Both the position numbers and the translations under genes were made by a program. The notes beneath the pieces are model-generated. The model was not told where the DNA came from. It saw only the letters and a list, made by a program, of their open reading frames with translations, and ran no database searches. This document shows, in pieces, positions 5,969 through 6,969 of a DNA stretch of 6,969 nt (the first letter of the stretch is position 1; every line of letters starts with the position of its first letter). The DNA comes from a bacterium (GTDB lineage: Bacteria; Chloroflexota; Dormibacteria; Aeolococcales; Bog-877): the NCBI GenBank assembly GCA_021798435.1, contig JAJZGN010000104.1, forward strand, positions 1 through 6,969. Reading direction: 5' to 3'.

Positions 5969-6373
5969 TCAGCTCGCGGGAAGGAAGGAGAGCCGCACCG
6001 CCCGGCGGTTGTTCTCCAGGTTGGTGTCCAGGAGGAGGAGGGACTGCCAGGTGCCGAGCAGGGGCTCTCCGCCCAGAACCGGGATCGTGACCGAGGAGCC
6101 GAAGAGGGCCGGGAGGAGATGGTCCGCGCCGTGGCCGGCGGGACCGTGGCGGTGGCGGTAGCGGTCGTCCCGGGGGAGGTGGGTCCGGAGCCAGTCCAGG
6201 AGGTCCTGGTCGCTGCCGGCGCCGGCCTCCATGAGCACCAGGGCGGCGGTGGCATGGGGGCAGAAGGCGTTCACCAATCCATCCCGCCTCCCGGCGCAGA
6301 AGCGCCTCAGCTCAGAAGTGAGGTCGGATATGCTGCCACCACCCGTGTCCAAGACCAGCTCCAGCGTCTCCAC
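5969..6373 (-). CDS. YjbQ family (UPF0047) protein
   Basis: A compact 134-residue protein of the YjbQ/UPF0047 family, often annotated as 'secondary thiamine-phosphate synthase enzyme' from weak activity of the E. coli member; the true role is unsettled. Visible family features are NAFCPHATAALVLMEAG (35-51, usual form PHTTA), acidic SDQDLLDWL, the His-rich YRHRHGPAGHGADHLLPAL (72-90), and IPVLGGEPLLGTWQSLLLLD (97-116). The His and acidic residues match the family's presumed metal or active site. Start GTG 6373 is preceded after two bases by a purine-rich GGGGAGGGAAGG (6387-6376), a good ribosome site. Length matches the family, so the gene looks intact. It is the first gene of a probable two-gene unit with the amidase. 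Confidence 0.93.
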   Translation of the reverse strand: METLELVLDTGGGSISDLTSELRRFCAGRRDGLVNAFCPHATAALVLMEAGAGSDQDLLDWLRTHLPRDDRYRHRHGPAGHGADHLLPALFGSSVTIPVLGGEPLLGTWQSLLLLDTNLENNRRAVRLSFLPAS

Positions 6374-6436
6374 CGCCTTCCCTCCCCATCCCCCCGCAAG
6401 CGGCGGAGACCACCAACTCTCAGCGCTCGGTCGGGA
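6374..6436. promoter_or_regulatory. short divergent intergenic region (YjbQ gene / DUF1697 gene)
   Basis: Only 63 bases separate the two divergent start codons, so both promoters must lie here or reach into the coding regions. The left part is the purine-rich ribosome site of the YjbQ gene on the minus strand. I see no clear -10/-35 pair and no ECF41-type GTCA-16-CGT element. Confidence 0.4.
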
Positions 6437-6969
6437 GTGAGCCTACCGGTCCCGCGGGGCGGCCGTCCCCGGTTCGTGGCCATGCTGCGGGCGGTCAACG
6501 TCGGCGGGCACAACCGCCTTTCGATGCGAGCGCTGGAGGAACTCGCCAGAGACCTCGGACACCGGGAGGTGGTGACCCACCTCCAGAGCGGCAACCTGGT
6601 CTTCGTCCCCGCCGAGCCGGTGGAGGCGGAGATCGTACGGGGGCTCGCCTCCGGGCTGGCCGGCCTCCACCTGGAGCAGGTTGACGTGGTCGTGCGGTCG
6701 GCGGACCAGATGGCAGCCTTGGCGCTCCGCAACCCGCTGGGAGGAGACCCCAGTGGCTGGCACGTGACCTTCCTCGCGGCCCCTCCCGACCCCGGGCGGA
6801 TCGCCGCCCTCGACCCCAAGGTGGGAGCCCCGGACCGGTTCCTGGTCCTGGGACGGGAGGTGTACCTGGGATGCGCCGGGCGCTACAGCGACAGCAAGCT
6901 CAGCAACGCCTTCCTCGAGCGCCGCCTGGGAGCCCGGGCGACAACCCGGAACTGGGCTACCGTCACCTG
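6437..6969 (+). CDS. DUF1697 domain-containing protein (C-terminus cut by window edge)
   Basis: A small soluble protein of a widespread bacterial family without an established biochemical function. The in-window part is 177 codons. It begins with a basic lead and RFVAMLRAVNVGGHNRLSM, the family's N-terminal '(Y/F)VA.LR.(I/V)NVGG' block, followed by LQSGNLVF, HVTFLAAPP and the near-C-terminal KLSNAFLE and ATTRNWATV, which matches the family's 'TTRNW.TV' ending. Only a few to perhaps twenty residues should be missing on the right. The GTG at 6437 is chosen because the family motif already starts before the internal ATG at 6482; GGGA directly abuts the GTG, so the ribosome site is poorly spaced. 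It diverges from the YjbQ gene. Confidence 0.9.
   Translation, partial: MSLPVPRGGRPRFVAMLRAVNVGGHNRLSMRALEELARDLGHREVVTHLQSGNLVFVPAEPVEAEIVRGLASGLAGLHLEQVDVVVRSADQMAALALRNPLGGDPSGWHVTFLAAPPDPGRIAALDPKVGAPDRFLVLGREVYLGCAGRYSDSKLSNAFLERRLGARATTRNWATVT

Noticed and set aside
5929..6255. A 109-residue N-terminal extension of the amidase
   Set aside because: It overlaps the YjbQ gene in another frame, is Ser/Thr/Pro/Arg-rich and has no family similarity; the amidase fold starts at the 5928 ATG.
6300..6334. Inverted CCTCA...TGAGG repeat as a possible terminator or operator
   Set aside because: It lies inside the 5' part of the YjbQ coding sequence, has short arms and no T-tract; most likely coincidental.
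1..6969. tRNA genes, rRNA, CRISPR arrays or insertion-sequence ends
   Set aside because: I looked for T-loop-like motifs, regularly spaced repeats and terminal inverted repeats next to transposase-like frames and saw none that hold up.

Overview
The window is high-GC DNA with tightly packed genes on both strands. It is most likely from an actinobacterium (Actinomycetota). The support is the strong G/C third-position bias, GTG starts, a deazaflavin (F420)-type Ddn-family oxidoreductase, an ECF41-type sigma factor, and remnants of a conjugation coupling protein of actinobacterial style. No rRNA, tRNA or CRISPR array is visible, and I cannot name the genus.

Layout. (1) At 1-1219 on the minus strand, an ABC exporter operon encodes an ATPase followed by the N-terminal part of an ABC-2 type permease that runs off the left edge; stop and start share one base. 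(2) At 1220-1502 there is a gene-free spacer. (3) At 1503-3087 lies a divergent pair: a Ddn-family oxidoreductase (minus) and an ECF41-family sigma factor with a fused C-terminal SnoaL-like domain (plus). (4) At about 3094-4440 lies a decayed mobile region: a possible reverse-strand gene tail, a DUF4913-like fragment, and a VirD4/TraG-like coupling protein broken by an in-frame stop and several frameshifts. (5) At 4513-6373 on the minus strand, a YjbQ-family gene is followed by an amidase-signature hydrolase, probably one operon. (6) From 6437 to the right edge on the plus strand is a DUF1697 protein that lacks only its extreme C-terminus.

The most informative point is the 2105-2197 intergenic region. 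It holds two back-to-back promoter-like elements, one per gene. Each has a GTCA-containing -35 (CGTCACA or TGTCATA), exactly 16 bp of spacer, a CGTG -10, and exactly 8 nt from that -10 to an ATG. The elements resemble the TGTCACA / CGTC promoter described for ECF41 sigma factors. The simplest reading is that the sigma factor activates both itself and the oxidoreductase, and that both mRNAs are leaderless or nearly so. This would make the pair a small self-contained regulon and would shorten both proteins compared with the longest open frames.

The other intact genes (exporter, YjbQ, amidase, DUF1697) look like ordinary chromosomal genes with no obvious link to the sigma/oxidoreductase pair. 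The conjugation remnant next to the pair leaves open that it arrived on an integrative element, but no attachment sites or integrase are visible.
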